From contig NC_026502.1 of assembly GCF_000182925.2 (NCBI RefSeq), forward strand, positions 1,426,001-1,490,000: a stretch of 64,000 nucleotides of DNA, in the 5' to 3' direction. Shown here piece after piece: positions 22,354-34,689 of this stretch. A model generated the notes under the pieces. That model was given only the letters and a program-made list of their open reading frames with translations. It had not been told where the DNA came from and made no database searches. The position numbers and the translations under genes are program-made. How positions within the stretch are numbered: position 1 is the first letter of the stretch; every line of letters starts with the position of its first letter. This stretch comes from Neurospora crassa OR74A (taxonomy: Eukaryota > Ascomycota > Sordariomycetes > Sordariales > Sordariaceae).

Positions 22354-25300
22354 ATGATGCCCAACAACTTCAGCATGCCCGGTGGCAATGCTTCGGGCGA
22401 TGGCGAATCCGACCGCGCTGCCGCGTCTCAGTTGCTTTTGGCTCAGCTTCGTCGCCAACAGTCCTCCACCAGCCCTAATCCGACTGCTGGACCTAATGGC
22501 TCGAACCAGTATGGTCAACTTGCATACCACGGACACCACGGCCACGGTCACGTCCACAACATCCCCCAGGGCGGCCAGCCCTATTATGGGCCCGACTCGC
22601 CCGGTTTGAACGCTGGCTTCCAGAACCCCTTGGACTCCGCCGCGTTCCTTCCTGAAGCTCCGACGCCACCTATTCACGCATTCAATCACTCTCAGTTCCC
22701 ATCTGGACTGATGCAGCCTATTGGTGCCGGCCGCGGCGTCCCTCCTGCAGGTGCTGGCGAAAATCGGACCGCTCAATTGTTGAATCTTCTCAAGTTAGGA
22801 CAAGGCTCTTCCTCCAACCAAAACCAGCCGCAGTTTTCCCAGGAAGCCCAGTCAAGCTACAACATTCCGCCTCCTATGATTCACGCGCCCGCCCCGAGTG
22901 GTTCTGATCCTAGTGGGTTTCTTGCTGCTTTGATGCGTGGGGCGCACCCTGAACAGCCCAAGCCCAAGCCTGAAGCTGCGCCTGCTTCTTCTTCGTCTTG
23001 GAATCAGCCCGCCCCTCCCTCCAACACTCAGCAATATCTGTTGAATCTACTGAGCAAGCCAAAGCCAAGCCAGAATGATACGAGCGAGATTGTCGAATCC
23101 AGTTTTCTCACACCTCCTCCGGCTGAGGATGATTCGAAGGAAGCCCGCAAACCTGCTGATATGACCCTCCTCGAAACCGTGCCGTCGCGATCCCAGTTTG
23201 ATTTCGAGCCTCAAGGTCTGGAATCTACGCCCCCCAAGTTCAGCTCGACTCCACAGTCGCAGCATTCGCAACCTGCGTCTGCCGCTCGGTCGGGAATATT
23301 TTCTAGTCATCATGACGATCAGTTGGTCAGCTCCCCCAGCCAGAGGACTCCCAAGTCGTCTGCTGATTCTGCCATGGATCCCAATGTCAGTCGCCCCCCG
23401 GCAGCATCTGCTATGCAAATTCTGCGGAAGCCTGATCTGAATGATCCCAAGCGGCCTTTAAGCGACCATAGCTCCACAGGCAGCCCCGACCATACGAGAC
23501 GGAAGCTGGAACATGTATCGTCTCCTCATGGGTTTACTACGGGTGCGCCTCGAGTCGCTCCCAACATCATCACCGTTTCCCCAGACTCGGAGGCCAAGGT
23601 TGAACTTGGTCAAGACCATGTGGAAGGTGAAAGGAAGAAGGAGAGTGTTGCTGAAGCCGTTGTCGGGCTTGCTGAGCAGGCCGACAGAGAGGCCCAAGAG
23701 GCGCTGGCCCGTGCTGAGGGACAGAGCGCTCAGGCTGGAATTACCCAAGACCTCGAGCAGATGATGAGTGCCGAGACCGACGATGAATTTGCCAGATCTG
23801 CCCAGACTGCCGCTCAGGCCATCCAGAAACAGCTTGAGAAAGACGAGAACAAGGACGTCCTCGAGTCTGCTCTCGATGCCGAAGTGGCAAAGGAAGTAAG
23901 AAGTATTGTGGATAAGGCAGCTCAAGCCGGTCAGGGCCCGGTTGCGGATAGTTGGGAAAGTGCCGAAGCCGATGAGATTGTCGTGATTGAGGAGACAGCG
24001 GCACCTATCAAGGTGTACAATTTCCCCTTGAAACCCTGGATCACTATTAGTGTTCAGGAGACGGATGAAGTTCGCCCTGTTTTCCGCGAAGAAGCGATTC
24101 TGGACATTGCTAGGCTCAAGAAGGACTTCGACCAAATCGATCGGAACCTTGTATCGGCATCAGAGAGCTACATGGCCTATGGAATGTCCAAGGCTGGCGG
24201 CCTCCGGGTGATTCGTCAGGAGGACGGTAAGGACGCTAAGCTCTTCACGGACACTAAGGATAGAATCTTCAATGTCGCCATCTCGTCGTCTGCCTCGAAC
24301 CAGCACCCCAAGGAGGCCATCATTGGCACAGGCGTGAGCGGCACGGTTTACTGGGTCCAGCTCAAAAACGGTGACCGGGATCATCTGGAGGACGCTCATC
24401 CGGAGCAATACGGTTTCGCTCTGCCCCCTCTGTCGTCGCAAGAGGGCGGCGATGCCCCCGGCGGAGTCTTGAAGACTAGAGCTCGTCCTTCTTCTATGCA
24501 TCCCGATTATTTTGCCGTTGGCCGCGGAAAATCCATCAATATCATTTGGCCTTCATTCATTTTCGAGAACAATCTTTTCAAGAACGCCCATGATCGCGTT
24601 GTCGACACCGAGAGACTCTTTCAGCAATGTTCCCTCAAGATCAACACTGGCAAGGCCGGGAAGGATTTTACTTTCAGTCAGGATGACACACTGATGGTCA
24701 CGTTGGACAAGTCGGGCCGAGTCAAGTTCTGGGATGTCCGCGACTTGACCGCTGTCAGGGAAGGCTCCGATCCCCTGAACCCAATGCCTGCTCATACCTC
24801 TTTGGAAATCAAGGATCCTTTGATGACCTTGACCACCACCCCAGAAGGCGAGAAGGCCTGGCCTACGTCCGTCCTGTTGTTGGATAAGTACCGCCCGTAC
24901 CAGAAGCGCGCCGCGTTGCGGTACATGATCGTGGGCATGAAGCAAAACCACACCCTTCAGCTGTGGGATCTTGCCCTGGGCAAGGCTGTGCAAGAGTTCA
25001 ATTTCCCCCACAACAAGGAGTCCGACGCCGTCTGCAGCGTCATGTATCATGCTCGCTCAAGTATGATCGTTGTCGGTCACCCTACACGCAACTCGATCTA
25101 TTTCCTCCATCTCTCCGCCCCGAAGTATGGTCTCAAGAACCTCTCACAGGTGGACTACATTCAGAGACTTGTTGCACAGGACCCTTCGATTCCGCAGCCC
25201 GAAGCTACTGCCGTTATTAGTGGTATCCGGGAGTATTCTTTTGCCAACAAAGGTGTGCTGCGGAGCCTCGGAATTCTTGGAAACCCTGCAGGTTCTACTG

Positions 25301-27510
25301 ATGGCGATGAAGCGAACCTCTTCGAGCTTTATGCTATGCACTCCAAAGGTGTCACCTGCGTCTTCATCAAGAACGGTGAGCTTGGCTGGTCTAAAGATAA
25401 CAAGGTCATTTGCCCAGCCGATGCTGAAAAGGTTGGCTTGGTCAAGATTTCCAAGCTGGTTGCTCCTGTGCAGCCAGTAGAGGTTCAACAGGCACTGGCT
25501 CCGGCCGAGACAAGCGCGCCGCCCCAAATTCGCATCGCTACGCGCCCTAACAAGGAGATTCTGCAGAAGACGCCGTCATCTCAGGGTGATGACAAAAAGG
25601 GAATTGATTCTGTGTCGACTGTCAAGCCTGATCGCAAGGAAGATATCGAAACTCCCGTTCAAAACAACAATCAGCCGGAGCGGGCAGAGAAGAAGGGCCG
25701 CAAGAAGAAGGCTGCGGCTGCTGCGGCTGCCGCCGCCGCCGCCGCCGGCGATTCTGCTGTCAATGGCCAGGCAGAGCAACAAGCCATCCCGACAATTGGC
25801 CGCACTTCATCTCAAGTGAAGGCCAGATCCGCTAGAAATGCTGATTCTTCTGCTCTCAACCTCCCCAGTCAATTTTCCGACCTCTCCTTGAACGGTTCTG
25901 GTATCTCTCAGGAACAACTCAACACAGTCATTGCCGATTTGGAGTCGCGCATCTCAAACAGCATGAACAGCATGCCAGGACGTATGTCCAGTGTTTTTGA
26001 GTCATCCTGCAACGATATGTTTAAGCGGCAGCGCGAGCAGCTGCATGGTTGGCTGCAAGATTGGATGCGCAATTTCATGGACGGTCGTGATGACCTTTTC
26101 CTCAAGAATCAGTCAGCAGTTCTTCAAGTCGTTTCGGACGTTCTTAATGACAACACCGAAACTGTCTTGAAGTCTCTTGTCGTCGATCAGGTCAACAATG
26201 CCATCATTCCCGCTATCCGTTCCACCGTCGAAAAGGTAGCGAAGGACCAGGTCGACTCTAGCCTGAATAAGCAACTGCCCGCGATGCAGAAGGAGATTGA
26301 GAAGAGACTCCCCCCTCTGCTTACACAGTCGCTCCAAAAGGCTGACATCACGCCAAGCTTGGTGGACAAGCTCGCGGATCAGGTTCTCCAAAAGGTGGCC
26401 ACCCGGTTGGACGTTAATATCGCTAACCAGTTTGCGAAGTCGTTCAGCGAGCAGCTGCCTGTGTTGTCAAAGCGTGTAGCTGAAGACGTTCACCAACGTA
26501 TCGCAGGAGATATCAGCACACGGATGGGCGAGTCCATTGCGCGGTTTGAGGAGCGGAAACGAGACGATGACGCGAAGCTCGATCGCCTTATTGCTCAGAA
26601 CACAGAGCTATCCACGGCACTTGCCGCTCTGGCCGCGTCCCAGGTTCAAATGCAAAAGGAGTTCGGCGCCCTGAAGCAACAGCTTCATGAGCAGAACCGT
26701 GATCGCGACTTTAGCGTTCCGGAGCCTACGCACAGTCACACGCATTCTCGTGCCAGTGGCAGCGTTAGCTCGCACCAGCAGGCTGGCGGACCCTCCCGCG
26801 ATTTGGTCACTTATGCGCCGTCCCAGGCTCATCAGCACCAACACACCCCGTCCATTCATAGCATGGCTCAACACCAGCAGCAGCAATTCGTTAATCAGGA
26901 GCAACAGGCGCTTTTCTCTCCTACTCCCCGCGAGAATCGTGAGAAGATGGAGCTCAACAACACGCTGGAAACCATCGATCGTTTGATGAGCGCAGGCCAG
27001 TACGACCAGGCAGTTATGCGCTGGCTGCAAGCGGAGGATAAGAGCGAAGAGGTCTTCCAGCAGGTCATTTCCAAATATGACCCCCGTTGTCTCTCCGGTC
27101 TAGCGCCCATTTTCCTTCTTTCTGTGGGGGCCAGCATCGTCAGCAATCTTTCCCGAAGAAGCCCTAAAATCCAAACCAAGATTGCTATGGTTGAAACGAT
27201 CGTATACGCCATGGCACAAGCCCTTCCCCACTTGGTAAGCATCTTTACAACCCAGTGAACTGTGCCGCTGCGTTTATTTTGATTGCTAATATTTCGTTTC
27301 TTACAGGAGGATCAAGTTGTCGAGGCCGTCCCGAAGGTCATGTCTCTGATCCAGGCGAAGATGGAGGAGCTTTTGCTTGCTATCAGCCGCGAGAGCCCTC
27401 ACGATGCCTCTTTGAAGACCTTGTCCAACATTGCTCATCTTGCTGGACGTGTCGGCGAGAGTTGCCAGCCTTCGCGCCAGTCTCTGGGCCATCCCGGTGC
27501 ACCTTACTAA
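22354..27510 (+). CDS. EDC4/Ge-1-like (Pdc1-type) mRNA-decapping scaffold
   Basis: Exons 22354-27234 and 27307-27510; the 72-nt intron has a GTAAGC donor and TTACAG acceptor, giving 1,694 residues. The frame is open further upstream, but the ATG pair at 22354/22357 has the best context. A Pro/Gln/Ser-rich N-terminus (residues 1-400) and an acidic helical part (about 420-540) lead into a WD40-like region (about 565-1050, with blades such as VKFWDVRD and LQLWDLALG). A basic patch plus poly-Ala (about 1115-1130) and a long helical region follow. The C-terminal alpha-helical domain holds LNNTLETIDRLMSAGQYDQA and SRRSPKIQTKIAMVETIV. This order matches EDC4/Ge-1 and fission yeast Pdc1, which bridge Dcp2 and its activators in cytoplasmic P-bodies. 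The assignment rests on architecture and the C-terminal motif. Confidence 0.85.
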
Positions 27511-28118
27511 CACACTTGCTGGTAGAATTTGCTTTGAGGAGGGGATGGTAGACGGTTCGAGGAGGCTTTTCCCTTTGCTATCTTGATACCCAGCTTCTTA
27601 TTCTTCTCTCGGTTGCGGTTTTACGGATGGGTTTGGGGCACTATGTGAGTTGCCATCTTCGTCCAAGGAGATAGACTGGGTTGGATTTATGATTCAGCGA
27701 GCATGAAGGTAGTTTGCTAGTCATTGTTTATTTGCGCTCTCAACCTGTTAACAATTCCTGTACTATGGTACCTGGGCAGATGAAAGCGAAAAGTTATGGT
27801 CGAACTGGTCGAAGAGGTGGCTTTTGTAATGTTGTCTGAGCGGTCACGATTATGTGGGTTACGTGAGCTTGCTTGGTGGTTCTGGGCATTATCAGAATTA
27901 CATGTCGTCGAAGTAGCTTGTACGTTATATCTTATTGTTGAGAGGATGCAAGATAAGTCAGAAGCAGGACACGAATTCAAGATAAAGTTTTGACAGCACG
28001 ATATCACGCTCTGATGTAGTGATGGTCTAGGTTGCTCGAGCAATGCTGCGGTGGTAATGCTGTGGAAATCTGTATTATAGTATGCTCCTTATAGGTGCTA
28101 AGTCTCAGGCGAATAATC
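27511..28118. other. 3' UTR of the EDC4-like gene and short spacer
   Basis: No gene is seen. The first part is presumably the 3' UTR of the upstream gene; the last 30 bp hold the upstream element of the 5S rRNA gene. Confidence 0.6.
28090..28093 (+). promoter_or_regulatory. TATA-like element of 5S rRNA gene 1
   Basis: TATA begins 29 bp before the first base of the 5S gene. The same spacing is seen at the other two 5S genes in this window and matches the known upstream element of Neurospora 5S genes. Confidence 0.7.
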
Positions 28119-28237
28119 ACATACGACCATAGATGGTAGAAAACTCGGGATCCCGTCCGCTCTCCCATAGATAAGCTACCAATCGCCTGACTAGTAGTTG
28201 GGTCGGTGACGACCAGCGAATCCCAGGTGTTGTATGT
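28119..28237 (+). rRNA. 5S ribosomal RNA, variant type (copy 1)
   Basis: A 119-nt sequence from ACATACGACC to GTTGTATGT, whose ends pair as helix I. It holds the conserved core (CTCGGGATCCCGTCCGCTC, CCCATAGATAAGC, TAGTTGGGTCGGTGACGACC). Compared with the copy at 39508 the helix III/IV region differs (AGATGGTAGA...CTACCAATCGCCTGAC). It appears identical to the minus-strand copy at 38570-38688. Dispersed single 5S genes of several sequence types are a known Neurospora trait. Transcribed by RNA polymerase III. Confidence 0.95.
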
Positions 28238-28250
28238 TTTTTTTTTTTTT
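28238..28250 (+). terminator. RNA polymerase III terminator of 5S gene 1
   Basis: The mature end runs directly into a T-run (14 T in all from 28237). Confidence 0.85.
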
Positions 28251-29306
28251 GGTTTCGTATCCTTTTTGGCTAGCCTTTTCCATCTGATGATACTATTGCC
28301 GTGTCCCGTAAGTTGTAATCACCGGCTTCTTTTCTGGTCTCCTCTTTCTTTTTTGGATGGTGAACCGCCAATCATAATGAAGTGTGTTTGACCGTTCAGG
28401 GATAGGGACTCCTTTTTTGGTTATGCAAACTGTACTACACTTATTCACCACTTATCCCTCACTTATTCATGGGCTGTGCACTTTTATGCAGTCTATGCAC
28501 CCGGAGATGTGGGTCCCCGGCAGCTCTCCGTGCCGGCATGGTGCGGATCAGTAGCGTTGCTTTCGCGTGAATGGGCCAGCCAACGGCAACGAGGAAGACA
28601 GGCCAGGATAGGGTAAATTGGCCTTGGAGGCCTTTGGGATCGGCGGTATGCGTGGAGTTGTGAGCAATACATACGGTGTAGCTTGACGAGAGGGAGGTGT
28701 CTCGGGCTGTTGTGGCAGACATGGAAGATGCTGGAAGAAGGGAAGGGGAGTCACTCGGCTTTGGAGCTTTCGTCAGACGGCAGAACTCGAATAGAAGTAA
28801 TGTTTAGTACAAAATAGGTATGTACTTTGCCTGTTAAGAGGATCGTGAATAACGAGTCACAAAGAGGGGTAGAGTTGGTTGGTGTTTTTGTACGGGGCAC
28901 ACCGCAAGCGAGATCAATCAAGGTTGACGATACATGCTCGAATCACAACTCCGCATCATAACCATTCCATCCATAACTGGAATAGAAGGAGCCGCTCCGG
29001 GAAGTCACTTCGGCTTCCTCCGATCCATAGCGTTTCATTTTAGCGTGAACGTTCCTACTTTGTATCCCTAACTCCAAGACCAATCCGACCATTTCCATTA
29101 CATACTGACGTGTCGGTAACCGGCAAAGGGCTCGTCCGTCTGGGATCGTATCCCCACAAGGCTTTGGACTTTATGCAAGAGACAGTCATGTAGTTGATCA
29201 AGCAAGGATGTTGTGCCGTTTCATCAACGAGTTATGAAAATGGATAACGTTGGGGTGGGGACAACAAGCTTCCGGATTTATGTTACCCAGATGTACTGAC
29301 AGGACG
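28251..29306. other. Spacer between 5S gene 1 and the P450 gene
   Basis: No supported gene. Short minus-strand frames at 28459-28754 overlap in two phases and have no motif. Confidence 0.55.
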
Positions 29307-29312
29307 TATAAA
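29307..29312 (+). promoter_or_regulatory. TATA box candidate of the P450 gene
   Basis: TATAAA lies 122 bp upstream of the P450 start codon in a suitable position for a core promoter. Only position and sequence support it. Confidence 0.45.
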
Positions 29313-29433
29313 GATCTCGACTGTCTTCGACTGCTTGTATCTTGGACAACCTGCTCTCAACTCATACCTTTCCAAGTTCATCAAGAGCATTACAATACCA
29401 CTACAGTCTCCAGTGAACACCAACACAACAACC

Positions 29434-31142
29434 ATGGCCAACCCCTCGGCCACACCAAGCTCCATCCCCTCGTGGATGGAGCGGCTCGACATCAAGTCCA
29501 TCACCGACCCCTCGGCGACGCCCTTCTCCTACCTTGTCACGGCTTTTCTCTTAGCCGTCGTCGTGTACTCCCTCCAAGGACCGAGATTCCCCAAGAACAT
29601 CAAGCACCTCAACCCAAAGGGTCCCCTCGAGTTTAGCGACACGAGACCGAAGAAGGAGTTTGTGTATGGCTCTCGACAGATGCTTGCGAACTGGTTCAAG
29701 GCCAACCCCAACAAGCCTTGCCGTGTCATCAGCGACTTTGGTGAGGCCATAGTGTTGCCGCCGCGGATGGCCAATGAGATCAAGAATGATGATCGGTTGA
29801 GCTTTACGAGGTGGACTTATAAAGTTTGTTACCCCTTCGATCCATGGTGAGATATCAAGTGAGGACTGAGGCTTACCGGAAGAACTAGGCTTTCCATGGG
29901 CATCTCCCTGGTTTTGAAGGGTTCGGTGAGGCTAGCCGGGAATCGCACATTGTCCAGGAGGTTATCATGAGGGATCTTACCAAGTACCTGAGTAGGTCAA
30001 ACATTGCCTTGACCGAGATCAAGTGACGAAGCTGACAAACGATGACAGACAAGGTCACTGAGCCCCTCGCCCAGGAAACCTCCATGGCGATGGAGGCCAA
30101 CCTCCCCAAGGCAGCCAACGGCGAGTGGTCCACCATCAACCTTCGCTCAAAGATCCTCCCCATCGTCGCCCGCATCTCTTCCCGCGTCTTCCTCGGCGAG
30201 GAACTCTGCCGCAACGAGGAATGGCTCAAGGTTACCCAGCAGTACACAATCGACGGGTTCGGCGCCGCCGAAGATCTTCGTCTCTGGCCTGCCGCCCTCC
30301 GGCCCATCGTCCACTGGTTCCTCCCGTCCTGCCAGCGCGCCCGCGCCGACGTGCGCGTAGCTCGCAGCATCCTCGACCCGGTCCTCAAGAAGAGACGTCA
30401 AGAAAAGGCAGCCAACGGCGGCAAAGCTGAGCACGACGACGCGATTGAGTGGTTTGAGCGAACGGCCAAGGGCAAGTACTACGACCCAGCAGTTGCGCAG
30501 CTGGTGCTGTCCCTGGTGGCCATCCACACCACGTCCGACTTGACGTGCCAGGTCATGACCAACCTGATGCAAAACCCCGAGTTCATTGCCCCCCTGCGCG
30601 AGGAGATGATCCAGGTGCTCAGCGAGGGCGGGTGGAAGAAGACGTCGCTGTACAACATGAAGCTGCTCGACAGCGTCATCAAGGAGTCCCAGCGTGTCAA
30701 GCCTACGGGCGTAGCCTCGATGCGTCGCTACGCCGAGAAGGACGTGACCTTGTCAGACGGCACCTTCATCCCGAAGGGCGGCTTCGTGGCCGTGTCGGCG
30801 CACGACATGTGGAACTCGGAAGTGTACGAGCAGGCGGAAAAGTGGGACGGAAGACGGTTTTTGAGGATGCGCGAGACGCCCGGAGCAGGCAAGGAGAACG
30901 TGGCACAGCTGGTGAGCACGGCGCCGGAGCACTTGGGATTCGGACACGGACAGCACGCGTGCCCCGGACGCTTCTTTGCGGCGAATGAGATCAAGATTGC
31001 GCTGGTTCATCTGCTGCTGAACTACGAATGGAGACTGCCGGAGGGGTCTGATCCCAAGATCAGGACGTTTGGCTTCTCGATGGGGGTGGATCCGTCTTTG
31101 AAGGTTGAGTACAAGGGCAGGCAGCCCGAGATTGAGCTTTGA
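29434..31142 (+). CDS. Cytochrome P450 monooxygenase (CYP68/ent-kaurene-oxidase-like type)
   Basis: Three exons: 29434-29823, 29889-29991, 30049-31142; 528 residues. Intron 1 uses GTTTGT and TAG (65 nt); intron 2 uses GTAGGT and CAG (57 nt); frame is kept across both. The start ATG has a near-ideal CAACCATGG context. An N-terminal membrane anchor (about residues 28-47) is followed by the I-helix with AIHTTSDL in place of AGxxT, typical of fungal ent-kaurene-oxidase-like P450s. The ExxR motif (KESQRVKP, about residue 376) and the heme-binding loop FGHGQHACPGRF (Cys about 468) are intact. It should be an ER-bound monooxygenase needing P450 reductase. The substrate cannot be told, and no terpene, PKS or NRPS gene lies nearby. 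It looks intact. Confidence 0.92.
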
Positions 31143-31885
31143 GTGTAGTACAGTATGGTGGGTTAGTCCAGTCGGCCATAGATATGTATGTAGTGTAGCA
31201 GTGTAGGTAGTTTGGCGAAGTCGGAGTCGTAGATAGATAGAGGTAGAGCCATGTGTGTGGCTGTAATATGATAGTATGTATGTTTACCTACGTAGTGTAG
31301 ATCTACTTGTCGGTTATCGATACTACAGTGCCAGTGGATGCCCGTTCGTCTGAAACAGTCTCGCCATGTATGCTGTGATTGGCTGGGGAAAGCATGACGT
31401 CACAGGCACACTGGGTCAAAGACAGGGAAATCGGGACCTGATTGGGGACGAGAGGATCAGGGCCAATGGTGTGATTCCCGGTCCCGACCAAAAACCAAGG
31501 CTTTCCGGTTTGCACCCTATCTGTGACCTTGGCATGGACCCCAATCCTTGGGGATGGCCATGTGGTGACGGAATTCTAGACCTTGTGCTGAATGATATGC
31601 ATTCACTTCAGTGTTTCCTGTTCCGCGTGTCTTTGTCGTTTTGCGTTTAGTTGTCTGTGTGTCTGCTTCGTGTCTCAAGCTCCTGCTTTCTTTCCCTGTC
31701 AAGCGAGGCCCTTACTCAGTCATTCAGCGAGGATCGAAAGAAGGAACAAACAAACAATTAACCAAACAATCAATTCCTCCTTCCACTTTCTCGAGCCTTC
31801 TCCAACTTCCGCTCTCCTCATTCAAGTTGGACAAAGACGGCCTACTATCGTTACGACACTGGGGTAGCAGGTGCCATCGGGTGCA
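31143..31885. other. Spacer and leader of the DUF2985 gene
   Basis: No gene is seen. 31,140-31,300 is the likely 3' UTR of the P450 gene with repeated GTAGT words; 31,600-31,880 is a CT-rich leader typical of a Neurospora promoter. Confidence 0.6.
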
Positions 31886-34372
31886 ATGCAGCAGCCCCCC
31901 AACAACGGAGGAAATGGAGGAAGGAATGGGTCGGGGCAGGACAATCAGGGGCAGGTCAGCCAAGGCGAATACTTCACCGACGAAGATGTTCGACGGACGA
32001 GCACAGCATCGACTCGACTCCCCTCGTTGCTCGAAGCAGCAGAGTCACCGCAGCCTCTTGCACGCCCTGTAGAGGTAGCAGCAGATATTCCACCACCAAC
32101 AGCAGCTGCTCTTAGTCCCATCAGCGAGCGGCCGCCTGCACTTCATCCCCAACCAGCACCACAAGAACCACAAGTTCAGCCTCGTCGACCATCACAACAG
32201 CCCGATCTTGTGTCCCACCGCCCAGCTCCCCCTCCGCCCACTCGACAAAGTCAAGGTCAAAACATTCCATTCCAGCCCGCTCGTCAAGAATCCGCTATCC
32301 GTCTCCGCAGACTACGCACTGCATCCGAGAGCAGCTCGAGGCTAGGGCCGTCAGTCATCTCGGGTCAGAGACGCCCTTCTCACCCACAATTCGGATCCCA
32401 GTCCCGAGATGCCCCGGCACCTTCAGCGGCAACAGGTCGACGTCGTTCCAGCTCTGACCCCCAACGGCCACTCAGCGCCAGACACTGGGCTGATGATCAG
32501 CCTATCATGCACAAATCGACACCTCTAGTTCCTGAACACGAGGGAGGAGAGGTGCCACAGCCCCCAGCTGCCCATCTCTCCCCCATCAATGAAAGTGATC
32601 TGGCCCAGCCATCTATCAAAGTCGAGCCAGAGCACCCGGGTCTGCGTCACCAGGGTACCTTTCGAAACCTGATGCCACGTCGTCGCCGTGCAGAGAACCA
32701 GGCCAGCCCTGAGGATGCTCAGCCACAGGCAGAACATGACACATACGACTCGCGCATTGTAGACTTTCTGGATGTTATTGGTTAGCAGCTAACCCTTCCT
32801 TTACTCCTCACTCTTCACCATGCTAACCACACTACTATACTACAGACCCCGAAGTTGCCGCCTTGTCGTCCATCACCAACGTTCAAAACTCCCTCTTCGT
32901 TCCTTCACTGGGTAGATTCGTCAACCGAAGACCGACATATGATCTCTCCCAGCTACCAGTTCTCCCACCCAACCTGGCCGGCACCTCGCCCCCTTCCCAA
33001 GAGGATGTTCATACGATCCGAACGACCAGAACGGCCACGACTGCAGGCGAGGGCGAGACAGAAGATGAAAGCGCGCATCAGCGCCCAAGTCCACCTCATG
33101 TTCACAGTTTCTCGACCGTTTTGACTGCTCCTCAGTATGCCATCCTGCCCAAGGACGCTACTCTGGAGGGATGGCGCGAGGAAGACATCCGGATGCTTAA
33201 CGACTATGTCCGGCATATGCTCCACTCAAAGCGTTCCAAGTTCAAGCAGCGTATGAAGGCATTCGGAAAGTACTGCAGCCGGCCTCTGGGCTTTCTTGTC
33301 ACCCTCTATGCTGTTTTGATCACTCTGTTCGGTCTCGCTTGGGTTCTCTTCCTTATCGGTTGGATCTACGTCGGCGACAAACAGCTGTACGTCATCAATG
33401 TCATTGACAATGTCCTTGTCGCTCTATTCGCCATTGTCGGTGATGGCCTTGCTCCCTTCCGGGCGGTCGACACATACCACATGATCTTTGTGGCTCGCTA
33501 TCGTAAGTGTTTGCTGTATAGTCGAGGTATTACCTACTGCTAACTTTGATCCAGACCTCAAGACCATCAAGCTTCGCAACAGGTTGTTGGTTCCTTTGAA
33601 GGATCCCAATGACGTGCCTCTGCAAACCCAGGCCGCCCTCGAACAAGCAGACGTTGAGCGCGCCCCCGTGGACCCTCACATGACAGAGGTCCGGCATGAC
33701 GATACCTTCATCCCCGTCCTCTCCGAGAAATCACAAGCCAGATTCATCCACCATCAAAAGAAGCTGGCCAAGTCGCACACCTTCTACAAGCCTCACGAAA
33801 CGGGAACCCACCACGCCTTTCCTATCGGCTTGCTCATTGCCATTGTTTGCTTGTTGGACTTGCACAGTTGTCTCCAGATCACTCTCGGTTCTTATACCTG
33901 GTCTACCGATTACCACACCAGGAAAAGTGCAGTGACCACCGCTGTTCTTTGCTGCTCCATTGCTGCCAACAGTACTGCCGGTTTGCTCATTGCCATCGGC
34001 GATAGGCGTACTCGCAAGAAGGATGTCTTGGAGCGATTACTGAAGCAGGAGCTCACGGCTGAAGTGATGCACAAGATGGAGAAGGAACGGGAGAAGAAAG
34101 CCAAGCAAGAGGCTGGGGAACCTACCGGTATCATGCAACCGGCTTTGACGTTGACGAACAAGTTCAGAAAGAGTGAAGATCATGGAGTCAGAAAGAGTGC
34201 AGATCATGGAGTCAGAAAGAACATGGATCATGGCACTAGCAAGGCTAGCAGCAGCTCAGAAAGCTCTCGTACGGACAGGAAGGAGACAGCAGGTCGGTTC
34301 AACCCTACCGTTTCAGCAGCTCAGGTTCAGGACCAAGAGAAGCAGCAGGGAGCTCGGAACGGCACTGCGTAA
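31886..34372 (+). CDS. DUF2985-family integral membrane protein
   Basis: Three exons: 31886-32780, 32846-33502, 33555-34372; introns of 65 and 52 nt (donors GTTAGC and GTAAGT); 789 residues. The open frame extends further upstream without an ATG, so 31886 (MQQPPNN) is taken as the start. The N-terminal 300 residues are Pro/Ser/Arg-rich and probably disordered. Hydrophobic segments lie at about 446-476, 483-505, 605-633 and 642-665. The blocks RPLGFLVTLYAV, FAIVGDGLAPFRAVDTYH, SHTFYKPHETGTHHAFP and LDLHSCLQITLGSYTW match DUF2985. Members are fungal multi-pass membrane proteins of unknown biochemical role. The C-terminal tail is charged and carries a three-copy octapeptide-like repeat. It is convergent with the JmjC gene, 317 bp apart. 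Confidence 0.88.
34166..34237 (+). repeat. Three 24-bp tandem units inside the DUF2985 gene
   Basis: Three consecutive units encode RKSEDHGV, RKSADHGV and RKNMDHGT. The first two differ by one base; the third is more diverged. An in-frame repeat in the cytoplasm-like tail, likely to vary in copy number. Confidence 0.85.
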
Positions 34373-34689
34373 TGTGGGAGGTCAAAAGAGTTTTGTTTTG
34401 CTTTGAAAAGTCACGGAGTTACGATCAGGGAGAAAGATACACGGGCGGCTCTCTGGATGCCATTTCTGCTTATTCTGTTTTTCTTTTCATTTCTGTCTAA
34501 TACCTTGTATAAGGTTTCCCTTCTGTCCACATCCCGTCGTATCGCATCGCATCCATCAAGCAAGCAAGCGAGCCAACATGCTTTCTCTGTAGTCTTGTCT
34601 GTATACTTGTAATTCACTTCTTCTATTGGCATTTCCGTCGTTTCGATAAGTCCTTGAACTTCTGTGATCAATCGTTAGCAATCCTCCCC

